Source: CAVUNY01 sp963768585 (GTDB lineage Bacteria > Chloroflexota > Anaerolineae > Anaerolineales > Anaerolineaceae). From it: a stretch of DNA of 64,000 nt. Positions 42,926-51,810 of the stretch are shown one piece after another. Position 1 is the stretch's first letter. The number at the start of each line of letters is the position of its first letter. The stretch spans positions 372,001-436,000 of the forward strand of contig CAVYIF010000009.1 in assembly GCA_963768585.1 (NCBI GenBank), read 5' to 3'. The position numbers and the translations under genes were made by a program. The notes beneath the pieces are model-generated. The model ran no database searches. It saw only the letters and a list, made by a program, of their open reading frames with translations, and had not been told where the DNA came from.

Positions 42926-43455
42926 TTACTCCGCCGGGACAGTGAAGGGGCAGTCAGGGTTGGCGTACTGTCCCAAACCTGCGCCTGCGCCAGCATGCGC
43001 GCCGCGCATGCCGCGGCTCTGCCCGTAGGCTGAGATTCCCGCCCCGCGCTGAGCCATCCAATCTGCCTGGGCCTGGGTCAGGGTGCCGTCGGTCACGGAT
43101 TGTTGTAAAGCTGCCGTGCGGGCATCCGCCATCAGGGAGCGCAGTTCTTCGAAGGTCATGCCATTCGCCAAAGCGATTTGCGAAAGGGTCTCCCCATTCG
43201 CCAGGCGAGTGTTGAGTTCATCCACGCTCAGTCCAAGCTTTTCGGCATAGAACGGGATCAGGTCTGCGTGCAGGTATCCGTCCTGGTTCTGGGCCTGGGA
43301 CTAGCGCCCATTCCACGTCCGGGGGCGGCGGCCTGGTTCAGACCTGCTCCGGGAGCCTGGGGGTTAGGACCCTGGGCAAAGACGCTGCTGGTAGTGGTTG
43401 CGAATGCTGCGGCTGCTGCAGCCAGAATTACGATACTTACGAGAAACTTGTTCAT
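42926..43455 (-). CDS. Small secreted protein with DUF2680/LysM-like repeat, one frameshift
   Basis: ATG 43455 opens a signal peptide (KFLVSIVILAAAAAAFA) and a Gly/Pro/Gln-rich stretch (PQAPGAGLNQAAAPGRG). One base is missing near 43291-43300; restoring it gives QNQDGYLHADLIPFYAEKLG, then LSVDELNTRLANGETLSQIALANGMTFEEL, which matches the repeated rLanGeTLseiA pattern of DUF2680-like envelope proteins, ending with a Gly/Arg-rich tail (RGMRGAHAGAGAG). The product is about 176 residues. Function unknown; secreted and likely cell-envelope-associated. Confidence 0.75.
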
Positions 43456-43575
43456 TTTTTATCTCCGTTTGTTTTCTTTATTTCCTGAGGCGCTGCCTCT
43501 GGATTGATATTAGGATAGCAAACGGGTTTGAATAAGTTGTGAACAAGTGACGGGTATCTTGTGAATGTGGTTCTT

Positions 43576-43615
43576 TTCAATTCAAAAACGGCCTGCGGGC
43601 CGTTTTTGAATTGAA
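43576..43615 (-). terminator. Terminator after xylA, 18-bp perfect arms
   Basis: Arms 43576-43593 and 43598-43615 (core AAAAACGGCC), loop TGCG, with T-runs inside the stem on both strands. It is 47 bp beyond the xylA stop and can also act on the opposite strand. Confidence 0.85.
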
Positions 43616-43661
43616 ATTTAACTTTACCAGGGGTGAAGTGCAGCGTGGCGATCGGCTTTAT

Positions 43662-44831
43662 TTACCGGACACCCAGCAGCAGGTCGATGGTCAGCTGGTC
43701 GAGTTTTTCATATTTCAGACCGCGGTCGCTGATCGCCTTGCGGTCGAAGGCATGTCCTTTGAGGGCGGCGGCTTTCTCAGGGCTGAATTTGCCCTGGAAG
43801 GGGGCCATACTGCCGTCATCGGCGTTAATTTCAGCCAGCAGTGCCTGGATTTCGCTGTCGGCATTAAACTGACGCGCCTTTTCCTTGAAGATCAGGTAGC
43901 TGCGCATGCAGCCACGGGCGAAGTCTTTCACGCCCTCGTAGTCTTCGGTGCGGAAAGCGTGGGCATCGAAATGCCGGCTGCCGGCATAGCCCACATCTTC
44001 CAGGAATTTGACCAGGAAGAAAGCCTGCTTGATGCTCTGCATGCCGAAGCGCCAATCCTGGTCGAAGCGCGAGTAGTTCTGGTCGTTGAGGTCGATGTGA
44101 AACAGTTTTCCGGCATCCCAGGCCTGGGCTACCGCGTGCAGGAAGTTAAGCCCGGCCATCTGTTCGTGGGCAAATTCAGGGTTGACCCCCACCATCTCGG
44201 AGTGCTCCAGGGTAGCGATGAAACCGAGCATGGCGCCGGTCGTCGGCAGGTAGATGTCGCCGCGCGGTTCATTGGGCTTGGCCTCCAGGGCAATCTTAAA
44301 GTTGTAGCCCATGTGCAGGTTGTATTCGCACAGGAAGTTGAGCGCCTCGCGGAAGCGCTTCAGGCTGTCGGCCGGGCTTTTGGTGGCGTCGGTCTCGATA
44401 CCTTCGCGCCCACCCCAGAAGACGTAGAACTTGGCACCCAATTCGGCGCCCAGGTCCATGGCGCGCATTGTTTTCTGCAGCGCGTACGCGCGAACCTTGG
44501 GATCGTTGGCGGTAAAGGCCCCGTCCTTGAAGATCGCGTCGGCGAAAAGGTTGGTGGTCGCCATGGGCACGACCAGCCCGGTTTCTTTAAGGGCCTGTTT
44601 AAATTCCTTAACGATCTGGTCGCGTTCGGCCGGGGTGGCGTCGATCGGCACCAGGTCGTTATCGTGAAAGTTGACGCCATAGGCGCCGGTTTCGGCCAGC
44701 AGGTGCACCAACTGCGCCGGGCTGAGGGCGTCGCGCACCGGTCCGCCGAAGGGATCGCGGCCGATCGAACCGACCGTCCACAGGCCAAAGGTGAATTTGT
44801 GCTCGGGTTTGGGGGTGTAGAGATCTGACAT
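43662..44831 (-). CDS. xylA: Xylose isomerase
   Basis: 389 residues from ATG 44831 (AAGGAG 8 bp upstream). Class I, actinobacterial-type length. NFHDND carries catalytic His56 and Asp59; metal ligands include E183 and K185 in ALEAKPNEPRGD, then NPEFAHEQMAGLNF and HIDLNDQ. Interconverts D-xylose and D-xylulose in the cytoplasm. No xylulokinase or xylose transporter is adjacent; the kinase-like gene at 45632 is the nearest candidate partner. A terminator follows. Confidence 0.95.
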   Translation of the reverse strand: MSDLYTPKPEHKFTFGLWTVGSIGRDPFGGPVRDALSPAQLVHLLAETGAYGVNFHDNDLVPIDATPAERDQIVKEFKQALKETGLVVPMATTNLFADAIFKDGAFTANDPKVRAYALQKTMRAMDLGAELGAKFYVFWGGREGIETDATKSPADSLKRFREALNFLCEYNLHMGYNFKIALEAKPNEPRGDIYLPTTGAMLGFIATLEHSEMVGVNPEFAHEQMAGLNFLHAVAQAWDAGKLFHIDLNDQNYSRFDQDWRFGMQSIKQAFFLVKFLEDVGYAGSRHFDAHAFRTEDYEGVKDFARGCMRSYLIFKEKARQFNADSEIQALLAEINADDGSMAPFQGKFSPEKAAALKGHAFDRKAISDRGLKYEKLDQLTIDLLLGVR

Positions 44832-45093
44832 ATGAGGGCTCCTTACGAATTTTTTCCACGCTTTACGTACCATTCGCGCAAACCGCACGCGAAAAGTTTT
44901 ACTATCTATCTTTGATTTTGCCCGATTTTTTCCGTTTTGGCAATACTTTCCACGAGTTCTTTTCTTTATATTACAATTCTCTTGTAGCCTTCGGGATGCA
45001 TAGCGCCTGATTTTTGACCGCGAAGAATTTTAATGGAAAAAATTGAGCTGCTTTCTTTGTTCTTTATGGTGGTTTATTTTTGAGGAGGCAATA

Positions 45094-45612
45094 ATGGAAG
45101 ATCTGTTTTCCGCGGCGAAAGACATTTTCAACAACACCCCGACTCGCTGGGCAGGGATGGTTCACTCCTTCCCGCTGGAACTGCTGGCGCGCGTTCCAGC
45201 CCCCGGCGAATGGTCGGCGCTGGAATGCCTGCAGCATATCCTGGATGTCGAGCAAGTTTTCAACACCCGCCTGCTGGCTTTTCAGGCCGGGCGCGACTTT
45301 CCAGCCTTCGATCCTGATGAAGAGGGTACGCCGGTTGCCGGGCAGCCCTCCGCGGAAGATCTGGTGGCGCGCTTCACCCACCTGCGTGAAAAAAACCTGG
45401 CGCTGCTGGCCACTTTCAAACCGGCCGATTACCAGCGCCGCGTGCGCCACGCCGAGCTGGGTATGGTCAGCCTGGGAGAGTTGGTTGCCGAAATCGCGGC
45501 CCACGACCTGATGCACACCGTCCAGGCCGAACGCGCCATGATGCAGCCCTTCATTGCCGCCTGCGGCCCGTGGAAAATTTACTTCAGCGACCATATCGCC
45601 GCCGGATCGTAG
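45094..45612 (+). CDS. DinB-family four-helix protein
   Basis: 172 residues from ATG 45094 with GAGGAGG 6 bp upstream. DinB/YfiT-like metal-binding bundle: ARVPAPGEWSALECLQHILDVEQVFNTRL carries the first His, LGELVAEIAAHDLMHTVQAERAMMQ the other two. Members are often thiol S-transferases (bacillithiol or mycothiol type) but most have no known substrate. Divergent from xylA and 19 bp before the sugar-kinase-like gene. Confidence 0.85.
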   Translation: MEDLFSAAKDIFNNTPTRWAGMVHSFPLELLARVPAPGEWSALECLQHILDVEQVFNTRLLAFQAGRDFPAFDPDEEGTPVAGQPSAEDLVARFTHLREKNLALLATFKPADYQRRVRHAELGMVSLGELVAEIAAHDLMHTVQAERAMMQPFIAACGPWKIYFSDHIAAGS

Positions 45613-45631
45613 TGTGATGCGGGGAGGCATG

Positions 45632-46780
45632 ATGAGCCTGCCAACCATGGAAGAGGTTTATGCCAGCCTGGATGAAGCCTCGTTTCATCCGGAAGAACTG
45701 ATGGTCCTGGCATCCTTCAACCGGCGCCTGACCATCGACCTGCCGGGGGTTGATCCGCACACGGTTGGCCGCCGCGGGCACGAGCTGCTCTCCAAGACGG
45801 CCCTGATTGATCTGATCCGGGCACACCTGCCGGCCCTTGGCCTGGAAGATTGTCCTGAGGAGCAATTCCCTCCAGGTTTGAATGTATGCCTGACCAGCGT
45901 TGATGAAACCCGGCGGACTGCCGCCGAGCAGGTGGCCGATCAGTTTGGGCGGCGCTTAGGCTACCTGCTGGCTTCGGTCCTGCTTTCCGAACAGGGCCTG
46001 ACCGCGCCCCTGGTGGGGTGGGAACGCGCCTACCTCAACTACTGGCGCACCCAGATCAAACGTGTTGTGTTGGGCGGTGGATTGGCCAACGGGTTGTTAG
46101 GCCAGCGACTGAGCCTGGCCGCTTCGAATGTACTGAAATTGTGCGGCCTGCCGCAGCCCACCCTGTCCGTAGGCGAACATCCCTCGGTTCTGCCGCTGAT
46201 CGGCGCGGCGCGGACTGTCTCGCCCGGAAGCTGGCAGGCGGCAGTTTTGGCCGATTTTGGGGGAACCTATGCCAAGCGAGGACTGGCCTTTTATGCCGAG
46301 GATGGAAGCGTACAAAGCATCCTGGTCCTGCCTCCGGTAATGATTTTGCACCTTACCCAGGAAGGCAAATCCCCACAACTGGCCCAGGCCATGATCGACA
46401 TTCTGACCGAGACCGTCCGCCATGCCGGGACCAAGGTTGCGCTTGCCCCACAGATCATCTGCAGCGCGGCCTGCTACCTTAAGGATGGACGACCGGTGCA
46501 GTACGCCGGGCGCAATATGGGCATCTATTCCTGGTTGAATGCCCTGGCCGAGGATCTGCCAGGCTGGCTCTCGCAGCGCATCTCTGAAGCCAGCGGGCGG
46601 CAAATGCGTTTCGTGTTCGCTCACGATGGGGACGCTGCCGCAGCGGCCCTGGCCGGCCAACCGCACACGGCTGTGATCATGCTGGGCTCTGCCCTGGGGA
46701 TTGGCATCACGCCCCCTGGCAAGCGCTTTCGCCCGCTGGCCCCAGATTTCAGGGTGAACCTTCCCGGCGATGAGCTTTGA
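45632..46780 (+). CDS. ASKHA-fold hexokinase-like protein
   Basis: 382 residues from ATG 45632 (GGGGAGG 4 bp upstream; ATG 45629 and 45617 are alternatives). The actin/hexokinase pattern is partial: VLADFGGTYAKRGLAF resembles phosphate-1, and HDGDAAAAALAGQPHTAVIMLGSALGIGI resembles the connect-1/phosphate-2 region. The N-terminal helical part (SFNRRLTIDLPGVDPHTVGR) has no clear match. A sugar-kinase or regulatory sugar-binding role is likely; the substrate cannot be stated. It follows the DinB gene closely and could phosphorylate the XylA product, which is speculative. Confidence 0.6.
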   Translation: MSLPTMEEVYASLDEASFHPEELMVLASFNRRLTIDLPGVDPHTVGRRGHELLSKTALIDLIRAHLPALGLEDCPEEQFPPGLNVCLTSVDETRRTAAEQVADQFGRRLGYLLASVLLSEQGLTAPLVGWERAYLNYWRTQIKRVVLGGGLANGLLGQRLSLAASNVLKLCGLPQPTLSVGEHPSVLPLIGAARTVSPGSWQAAVLADFGGTYAKRGLAFYAEDGSVQSILVLPPVMILHLTQEGKSPQLAQAMIDILTETVRHAGTKVALAPQIICSAACYLKDGRPVQYAGRNMGIYSWLNALAEDLPGWLSQRISEASGRQMRFVFAHDGDAAAAALAGQPHTAVIMLGSALGIGITPPGKRFRPLAPDFRVNLPGDEL

Positions 46781-46891
46781 TTATAAAAAAATAGGGATAA
46801 TTATTTGTTAAAAGTCACAAAATAACGATATTTCTCGTTATTGAAGAATTGTTGGCGAATATTTTTTCTGGACTACAAAACTGGAGCACGT

Positions 46892-47793
46892 ATGCCCGCT
46901 TCCTCTTTCCGATCGCAAACATTGCCCATTCGGGATTACCCGGCTGCCCTGGAAAAAATTCAGACCTTACAATCGGCTGAGTGCGCCCAGCCCGGTTTTG
47001 ATCCGGCCCAGCAGTCCATTCTGCTCACCCACGGGCAGCGGACCCATCGCGCGGTGCTCTGGTTTCACGGCTACACTTCGGCTGCCCCTCAGTTCCAGCA
47101 GCTGGCCGAAATCTGCTTTGAACGCGGCGACAACGTTTTGGTGCCCTGCGCACCCCATCATGGTTTCAGGGACCGCATGAGCCCCGAAACCAGCCGGTTA
47201 AAGCAGGGGAACTGCTGCAGTTCACCAACGACATGGTCGACCTGATGCACGGTCTGGGCGAGGAAATTGTGGTCGGTGGGCTTTCCATGGGCGGGGCGTT
47301 GGCCTCCTGGGTCGCCCAGGAACGCCCCGATGTGAAGACGGTCGTGATTATTTCCCCGTTCCTGGGCGCAAAATCTATTCCGCCACACCTGACCCGGATG
47401 GTCGCCTACCTCACCCAACTCCTACCGGACAACCGGCAGTGGTGGAATCCCGAGATGAAAGAAGCGCTCTCCGGTCCGGATTACGGGTATGCGCAGCGTT
47501 CTACCCACAGCCTGGGACAGATTCTCAAGCTGGGTCTTCAGGTCGCAGATGCCGCTCGCCGCCGCCCGCCGGCGGTTGGCGATATCTGGATGGTGCTCAA
47601 CGATAACGATCATTCGGTCAATAATGAAATCGCCGAACGCCTGACGGCCAGCTGGCAAAAGAACGGGACCAAATGCGTGCGCAAATATTATTTTCCGGTA
47701 TCTTTAGGACTGCCGCATGACCTGATCGGGATTGAGCAGCCTGGGGCGAATCCGCAGCTGGTCTACCGAGAGCTGATGAAGATGGTCGGTTAG
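46892..47793 (+). CDS. Alpha/beta hydrolase (monoacylglycerol-lipase/esterase-like), one frameshift
   Basis: ATG 46892 (GGAG 6 bp upstream). The first frame has VLWFHGYTSAAPQFQQLAE (oxyanion hole) and VPCAPHHGFRDRMS. Adding one G near 47198-47204 joins SRLK to AGELLQFTNDMVDLMHG; the second frame has the nucleophile elbow VGGLSMGGALAS, an Asp in NDNDHSVN and His in GLPHDLIG. About 300 residues. Likely a cytoplasmic esterase or lipase; the substrate is not inferable. The frame change is one base in a purine run. Confidence 0.8.
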
Positions 47794-47879
47794 GGCGGAC
47801 CAGGCCAGGATTTCCGAAAAATATCGAGCCACACCTCGGAACACCTGGTTCATGGAATCGCATGACCATTCGTTTCTGT

Positions 47880-48908
47880 TCAGGCAGTGACTGCTCTCTC
47901 AGTCTTGCGGTACATGCGGTCAAAAATCACCATAAAAACGACTGCGAGCGTGGTCGTGATGTACAGCCCGGTTCCGGGGGCAATCAGGCTGGAGCTTACA
48001 TTCACCGCCGTATGCAGGCAGACCATCACCAGCAGGTTGCCGCGCGTGCGGTTGTAAAGCCAGGTAAAAATGAGCGCCAGGGGGATGGTCGTAAAGGCGC
48101 GCAGCAGCAGGCCGCTGATCGGATCACCGAAGGCCTGGTTGTAATAGCCGGTGACGTGCAGCGGCAGGTGCCACAAGCCCCAGATCAGTCCCAACCAGAC
48201 GCTTGCCAGCAGCGGATCGAAGCGTTTTTGCAGGCGCGGCAGGGCAAACCCGCGCCATCCGGCCTCTTCACCCAGCGGGCCGCCGTACAGGGCGGTCGCA
48301 AAGAGGGTCAGCGGTAGGTTGCGCATGCTCTCGCTGGCCATCAGGGCTTCGGTCCAGGCGAATAAAGGCTGATCGCTGAGCAGCGCAACCAGCAGGCCCC
48401 CCAAAATGCTGAGGGAAAGCATCAGCAGCAGGGCCACGACGAACCACAATGGGTTGGTGCGCCAGCGCGTCAAGGGATTGAGCAGCGTGCGCACGCCGGG
48501 TAAACTGGCATGGGTGTTGAAAAAGATCCAGCCGGGCATCAAGGTGGCGATAACCGCCAGCCCCCAGTCGAAGATGCCCGCACCGCTGTCCAGCAGGTGG
48601 GCAAACAGCAGCCAGTTGACGTAAACAGCAACAACCAGTGCCAGCGCGCCGGCCAGCAGGCGCCGTCCAAGCGGGGCGGGGATGCGCTGTGGATTGCCCA
48701 GGGCGGCCACGAGCATTGCCGCCAGCACAGGCCCGTAGGCGCCGAATTGAATGAAGAATGCAGCGGCGACCGGGTCGTTGCTGCGCAGCAGGGGCTCGAT
48801 GAACCAGGCGATCCATGAGATGAGGAATGCCCCGCCAAAATACAGCGGCAGGGCTTTTTCTTGGAAGAGGGTTGCGTAGCGCGAAGGCGAGGGAGCAGAG
48901 ATTTCCAT
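47880..48908 (-). CDS. CPBP-family intramembrane protease (CAAX prenyl protease-like)
   Basis: 342 residues from ATG 48908; an upstream ATG at 48929 would lie before the start of transcription predicted from the TATAAT at 48931-48936. Eight or so helices. The catalytic motifs are GGPLGEEAGWRG (EExxxR), LWGLWHLPLHV (second His motif), and HTAVNVSSS. Family members process prenylated proteins or bacteriocins and influence envelope stress; the target here is unknown. It converges with the hydrolase at 46892. Confidence 0.88.
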   Translation of the reverse strand: MEISAPSPSRYATLFQEKALPLYFGGAFLISWIAWFIEPLLRSNDPVAAAFFIQFGAYGPVLAAMLVAALGNPQRIPAPLGRRLLAGALALVVAVYVNWLLFAHLLDSGAGIFDWGLAVIATLMPGWIFFNTHASLPGVRTLLNPLTRWRTNPLWFVVALLLMLSLSILGGLLVALLSDQPLFAWTEALMASESMRNLPLTLFATALYGGPLGEEAGWRGFALPRLQKRFDPLLASVWLGLIWGLWHLPLHVTGYYNQAFGDPISGLLLRAFTTIPLALIFTWLYNRTRGNLLVMVCLHTAVNVSSSLIAPGTGLYITTTLAVVFMVIFDRMYRKTERAVTA

Positions 48909-48930
48909 TGGCGTTGTGTCCTCAAGCATA

Positions 48931-48936
48931 ATTATA
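48931..48936 (-). promoter_or_regulatory. -10 box TATAAT that decides the CPBP start codon
   Basis: Perfect TATAAT on the minus strand, 22 bp before ATG 48908 but only one base before ATG 48929. Transcription would begin about at GAGGACAC, inside the latter codon's reach, so 48908 is the better start. Confidence 0.5.
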
Positions 48937-49087
48937 GATGCTGCTCGGAATGTGTGGGCCCACAGAAGCATAAGATTAACGTGAAAGGCGCACGCCGTAC
49001 GTCCATACTACATGCGCCGATTTTTCTAACAAGCGTACGATCATTTTCTGCCCGTTATATGTGCATTTTCAGGATGATATCGATCTA

Positions 49088-50035
49088 TTACGCGTAGGCT
49101 GGATCCACTGCCACCGGCTGGCACCACGAATCGGTACCGTCATAGACTGCGGTCAGCAAGCCGCTGATTTTGCCATCCTCCACCAGCAGCTGCGGGCGCT
49201 CGCGCCGCGTGCAGTGGATCGTGCCGCCGCCGGTCAGGCGAATGTCGTGGTCGTAGGCGACAACCGGGTCGAATTTCCGCCAGTTGTGGATGCCGTCCGG
49301 GGAACTCAGGTGCACCCCCCAGCGGTCATGCCCGGATACCCCGCCGGTGTTGTCTTCGCAGATGCAGTGCACCCCGGTTTCATTTTTAAACAGGGCAAAG
49401 TCCTCCAGTTTGCATTCCGGCCAGACGTTATCATTCTGAACAGTGTAGGGCCCGGCATACCCCGGTGCGCTGGCGGCGTAGATGCGCAGTTGGGCGTCGC
49501 GGTACAGCAGCCTGACGCTGCCGTCCGCAGCGATGAGCACCGCCGGGTTGTTGGACTCCTGGGGGATGATCGGTTGATCGCAGCGCTGCCAGGGGCCGGT
49601 GATGCGCGGGGCGGTGGCATATCCTACCCTGCGCAGCAGGTCGCGCCCGTTCGCCTGGGTGGTGGAGTCATCGCTGCCGATGTAGAACAGGATGAATTCC
49701 CCGCCGCCGTGCAGGATGGTGGGGTTGTGCGCCATGCCTGAATCCCAAAAGGCCGGGTCGCGCTTGCCGATCACGACCTCTTGAAAGGTGTACGGTCCAC
49801 AGAGTGTATCCGCGGTGGCGCGTACGATTTCCGAATGGCGGCGGTAGCCTTCCGGGAAATTTCCGTCCTTGGGCCAGCGTGAGGCAAACATGTGGTAAAC
49901 GCCCGCCACCCGCAGCACCGAACCACCCCATACCCAATAACCTTTCATGCGGAAGCCGCTTCCCGGCGGGACGGGCTGCAGCCTTTCGATCAATGGAAGC
50001 CTGGCGGTCGGCGTGATTTCGTTGGAATGGGTCAT
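49088..50035 (-). CDS. GH43/GH117-like five-bladed propeller glycosidase-like protein
   Basis: 315 residues without signal peptide. Repeated blade motifs: GYWVWGGSVLRVAGVYHMFASRW, FWDSGMAHNPTILHGGGEFILFYIG, NNPAVLIAADGSVRLLYRD and DRWGVHLSSPDGIHNWRKFD match the alternating DxP/W-rich pattern of GH43, GH117 and related beta-fructosidase-like propellers. The catalytic Asp/Glu set cannot be assigned by eye. Likely acts on arabinose-, xylose- or galactose-containing oligosaccharides in the cytoplasm, consistent with nearby xylA. Confidence 0.75.
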   Translation of the reverse strand: MTHSNEITPTARLPLIERLQPVPPGSGFRMKGYWVWGGSVLRVAGVYHMFASRWPKDGNFPEGYRRHSEIVRATADTLCGPYTFQEVVIGKRDPAFWDSGMAHNPTILHGGGEFILFYIGSDDSTTQANGRDLLRRVGYATAPRITGPWQRCDQPIIPQESNNPAVLIAADGSVRLLYRDAQLRIYAASAPGYAGPYTVQNDNVWPECKLEDFALFKNETGVHCICEDNTGGVSGHDRWGVHLSSPDGIHNWRKFDPVVAYDHDIRLTGGGTIHCTRRERPQLLVEDGKISGLLTAVYDGTDSWCQPVAVDPAYA

Positions 50036-50130
50036 GGCACAGTCCTTTGGGGTGTCACCTGGGATAGGGAATTGAAAGTCGATGATTAATTGTACTCGTC
50101 CCGCCCGTTTTCCCGGGCGTTCTTTTTCGA

Positions 50131-50136
50131 TATAAT
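50131..50136 (+). promoter_or_regulatory. -10 box TATAAT upstream of the aldo/keto reductase
   Basis: Perfect TATAAT 47 bp before ATG 50184. A short GC hairpin (CGCCCG/CGGGCG, 50102-50119) precedes it, and no clear -35 is seen. Confidence 0.45.
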
Positions 50137-50183
50137 CAAATCAGTGATTGTCTTGCGTTCAGATTATTCAAGGAGAGAACTTT

Positions 50184-51170
50184 ATGGAATACCGCTATTT
50201 AGGTAACACCGGCGTGCAGGTCAGCCAGCTGTGTTTTGGCACGATGTCCTTCGGCGGCGACGCCGATGAGGCCACCTCGGGTGCCCTGTTCCGCCGCTGC
50301 CGCGACGCGGGGATCAATTTCTTCGACTGCGCTAACGCGTATGCCGGTGGGCGATCTGAAGAGATCCTCGGAAAGCTCATCGCCGGCAGTCGTGAAGAAC
50401 TGGTGATCACCAGCAAAGTTTATTCCACCACCGGCCCCGATCCACGCGCGCGCGGTGCCTCGCGCCGCAATATTATGATTGAAATCGAGAAAAGCCTCAA
50501 ACGCCTGGGAACCGACCACCTTGATGTGTATTTCATCCACCAATTCGACGACCAGACGCCCCTGGCGGAGACCCTGCGCGCCCTGGACGACCTGGTGCGG
50601 GCAGGTAAGATTCTTTACCCGGCTGCCAGCAATTTTGCGGCCTGGCAGGTAGCCAAGGCCCTCGGTCTGAGCGCCCTGCATCATTGGGCACCTTTTAAAG
50701 TGCTCCAACCCATGTACAACCTGGTCAAGCGCCAGGCCGAGGTCGAAATCCTGCCGCTGGCGCTCAGCGAAGGGTTGGGGGTGATTCCGTACAGCCCGCT
50801 GGGCGGTGGGCTGCTCACCGGCAAGTACGGTCCGGGTCAGCGCCCGGAGAGTGGCCGCCTGGTAGAAAACCAAGCGTACCAGAAGCGCTATGGCGCAGAG
50901 TGGGTCTATGATGTGGCCGGCGAGTTTACCGCCTTTGCCCGCCAGCGTGGTTACAGCCCGGCGGCCCTGGCAGCAGCCTGGGTGGGCAGCCACCCGGGGA
51001 TTACTGCACCGATCATCGGCGCGCGCAACCTGACCCAGCTGGATGATTCCTTGCAGGCGGTAAACATTCCCATGACACCCGAGCTGCGCGCGGAAATTTC
51101 TGCTCTTTCCCCCGAACCGTCCCCGGCTCACGACCGCGGGCAGCCGCCGGCGTTAAAACGGTTCGGATGA
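50184..51170 (+). CDS. Aldo/keto reductase
   Basis: 328 residues from ATG 50184 (AAGGAGAG 8 bp upstream). (alpha/beta)8 fold: YRYLGNTGVQVSQLCFGTMSFGG, FFDCANAYAGGRSEEILGK (catalytic Asp and Tyr), VITSKVY (Lys), DVYFIHQFD (His), and the C-terminal NADPH pocket APIIGARNLTQLDDSL. Reduces aldehydes or ketones with NADPH. It overlaps the methyltransferase start by 4 bp (ATGA), so they are co-expressed. Confidence 0.9.
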   Translation: MEYRYLGNTGVQVSQLCFGTMSFGGDADEATSGALFRRCRDAGINFFDCANAYAGGRSEEILGKLIAGSREELVITSKVYSTTGPDPRARGASRRNIMIEIEKSLKRLGTDHLDVYFIHQFDDQTPLAETLRALDDLVRAGKILYPAASNFAAWQVAKALGLSALHHWAPFKVLQPMYNLVKRQAEVEILPLALSEGLGVIPYSPLGGGLLTGKYGPGQRPESGRLVENQAYQKRYGAEWVYDVAGEFTAFARQRGYSPAALAAAWVGSHPGITAPIIGARNLTQLDDSLQAVNIPMTPELRAEISALSPEPSPAHDRGQPPALKRFG

Positions 51171-51805
51171 AGCTGATCCAGGATAATTATGAGGACGGCT
51201 ATCACGAGAGCTTTTTCATGCGTGAGCAGCCGGACTCGCAGCGCATTCGCCAGCGCCTGGCGTTACTCATGGCGTATCATCAAGAAGGCATGCTGCTGGA
51301 AGTTGGCGTGGGTCACGGCGGACTGCTCAAACGGGCTGCGGTATATTTCAACGTAGAAGGGTTGGACATCTCGCAGCGCGCCGTGGCCCGCCTGGCAGCA
51401 GAGTTTGGCGACCGGGTGCGCCAGGCGGATATCACCAGCGAACCCCTGCCGCCCAACCGCTACGACGTGATTGCCATTTTTAATGTGCTCGAGCACCTGC
51501 GCCATCCGGAGCCGGTGCTCGAAAAATGCCACCGAGCATTAAAAGCGGGTGGGGTGATGATCGGTTCGATGCCCAACAACTTTGGCCTGGTCGGCGGCGG
51601 TGTGACGCGAATCACCAATTATTTCGACCGCACGCATGTTTCCACGCTCAGCCCCGCGGCGTGGCGCACGCGGCTGGACCAGGCTGGTTTTCGCCAGACG
51701 GATTTCTTCGGCGAGGTGACATTGGGCCGCAACACCGCCTTCTACCTGAAAAGATGGTGGTGGCCCTATCTTTCGTTCAATTTGATGTTTGTCAGCCGAA
51801 AATAA
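51167..51805 (+). CDS. Class I SAM-dependent methyltransferase
   Basis: 212 residues. Acceptor region YEDGYHESFFMREQPDSQRI, SAM loop LLEVGVGHGGLLKRA, acidic beta-2 VEGLDISQRA, and YDVIAIFNVLEHLRHPEPVL, CHRALKAGGVMIGSMPN. The methyl acceptor is unknown; it is translationally coupled to the aldo/keto reductase. The 5-bp gap to the convergent hydrolase stop shows tight packing. Confidence 0.87.
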   Translation: MKLIQDNYEDGYHESFFMREQPDSQRIRQRLALLMAYHQEGMLLEVGVGHGGLLKRAAVYFNVEGLDISQRAVARLAAEFGDRVRQADITSEPLPPNRYDVIAIFNVLEHLRHPEPVLEKCHRALKAGGVMIGSMPNNFGLVGGGVTRITNYFDRTHVSTLSPAAWRTRLDQAGFRQTDFFGEVTLGRNTAFYLKRWWWPYLSFNLMFVSRK

Positions 51806-51810
51806 TTTCG

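Noticed and set aside
43611..44828. 405-codon open frame opposite xylA
   Set aside because: Antisense shadow; xylA is complete with catalytic residues, Shine-Dalgarno and terminator.
50102..50119. GC hairpin before the aldo/keto reductase promoter
   Set aside because: Six-bp stem followed by TTCTTTTT could end a transcript, but no + strand gene ends nearby, so it was not listed as a terminator.
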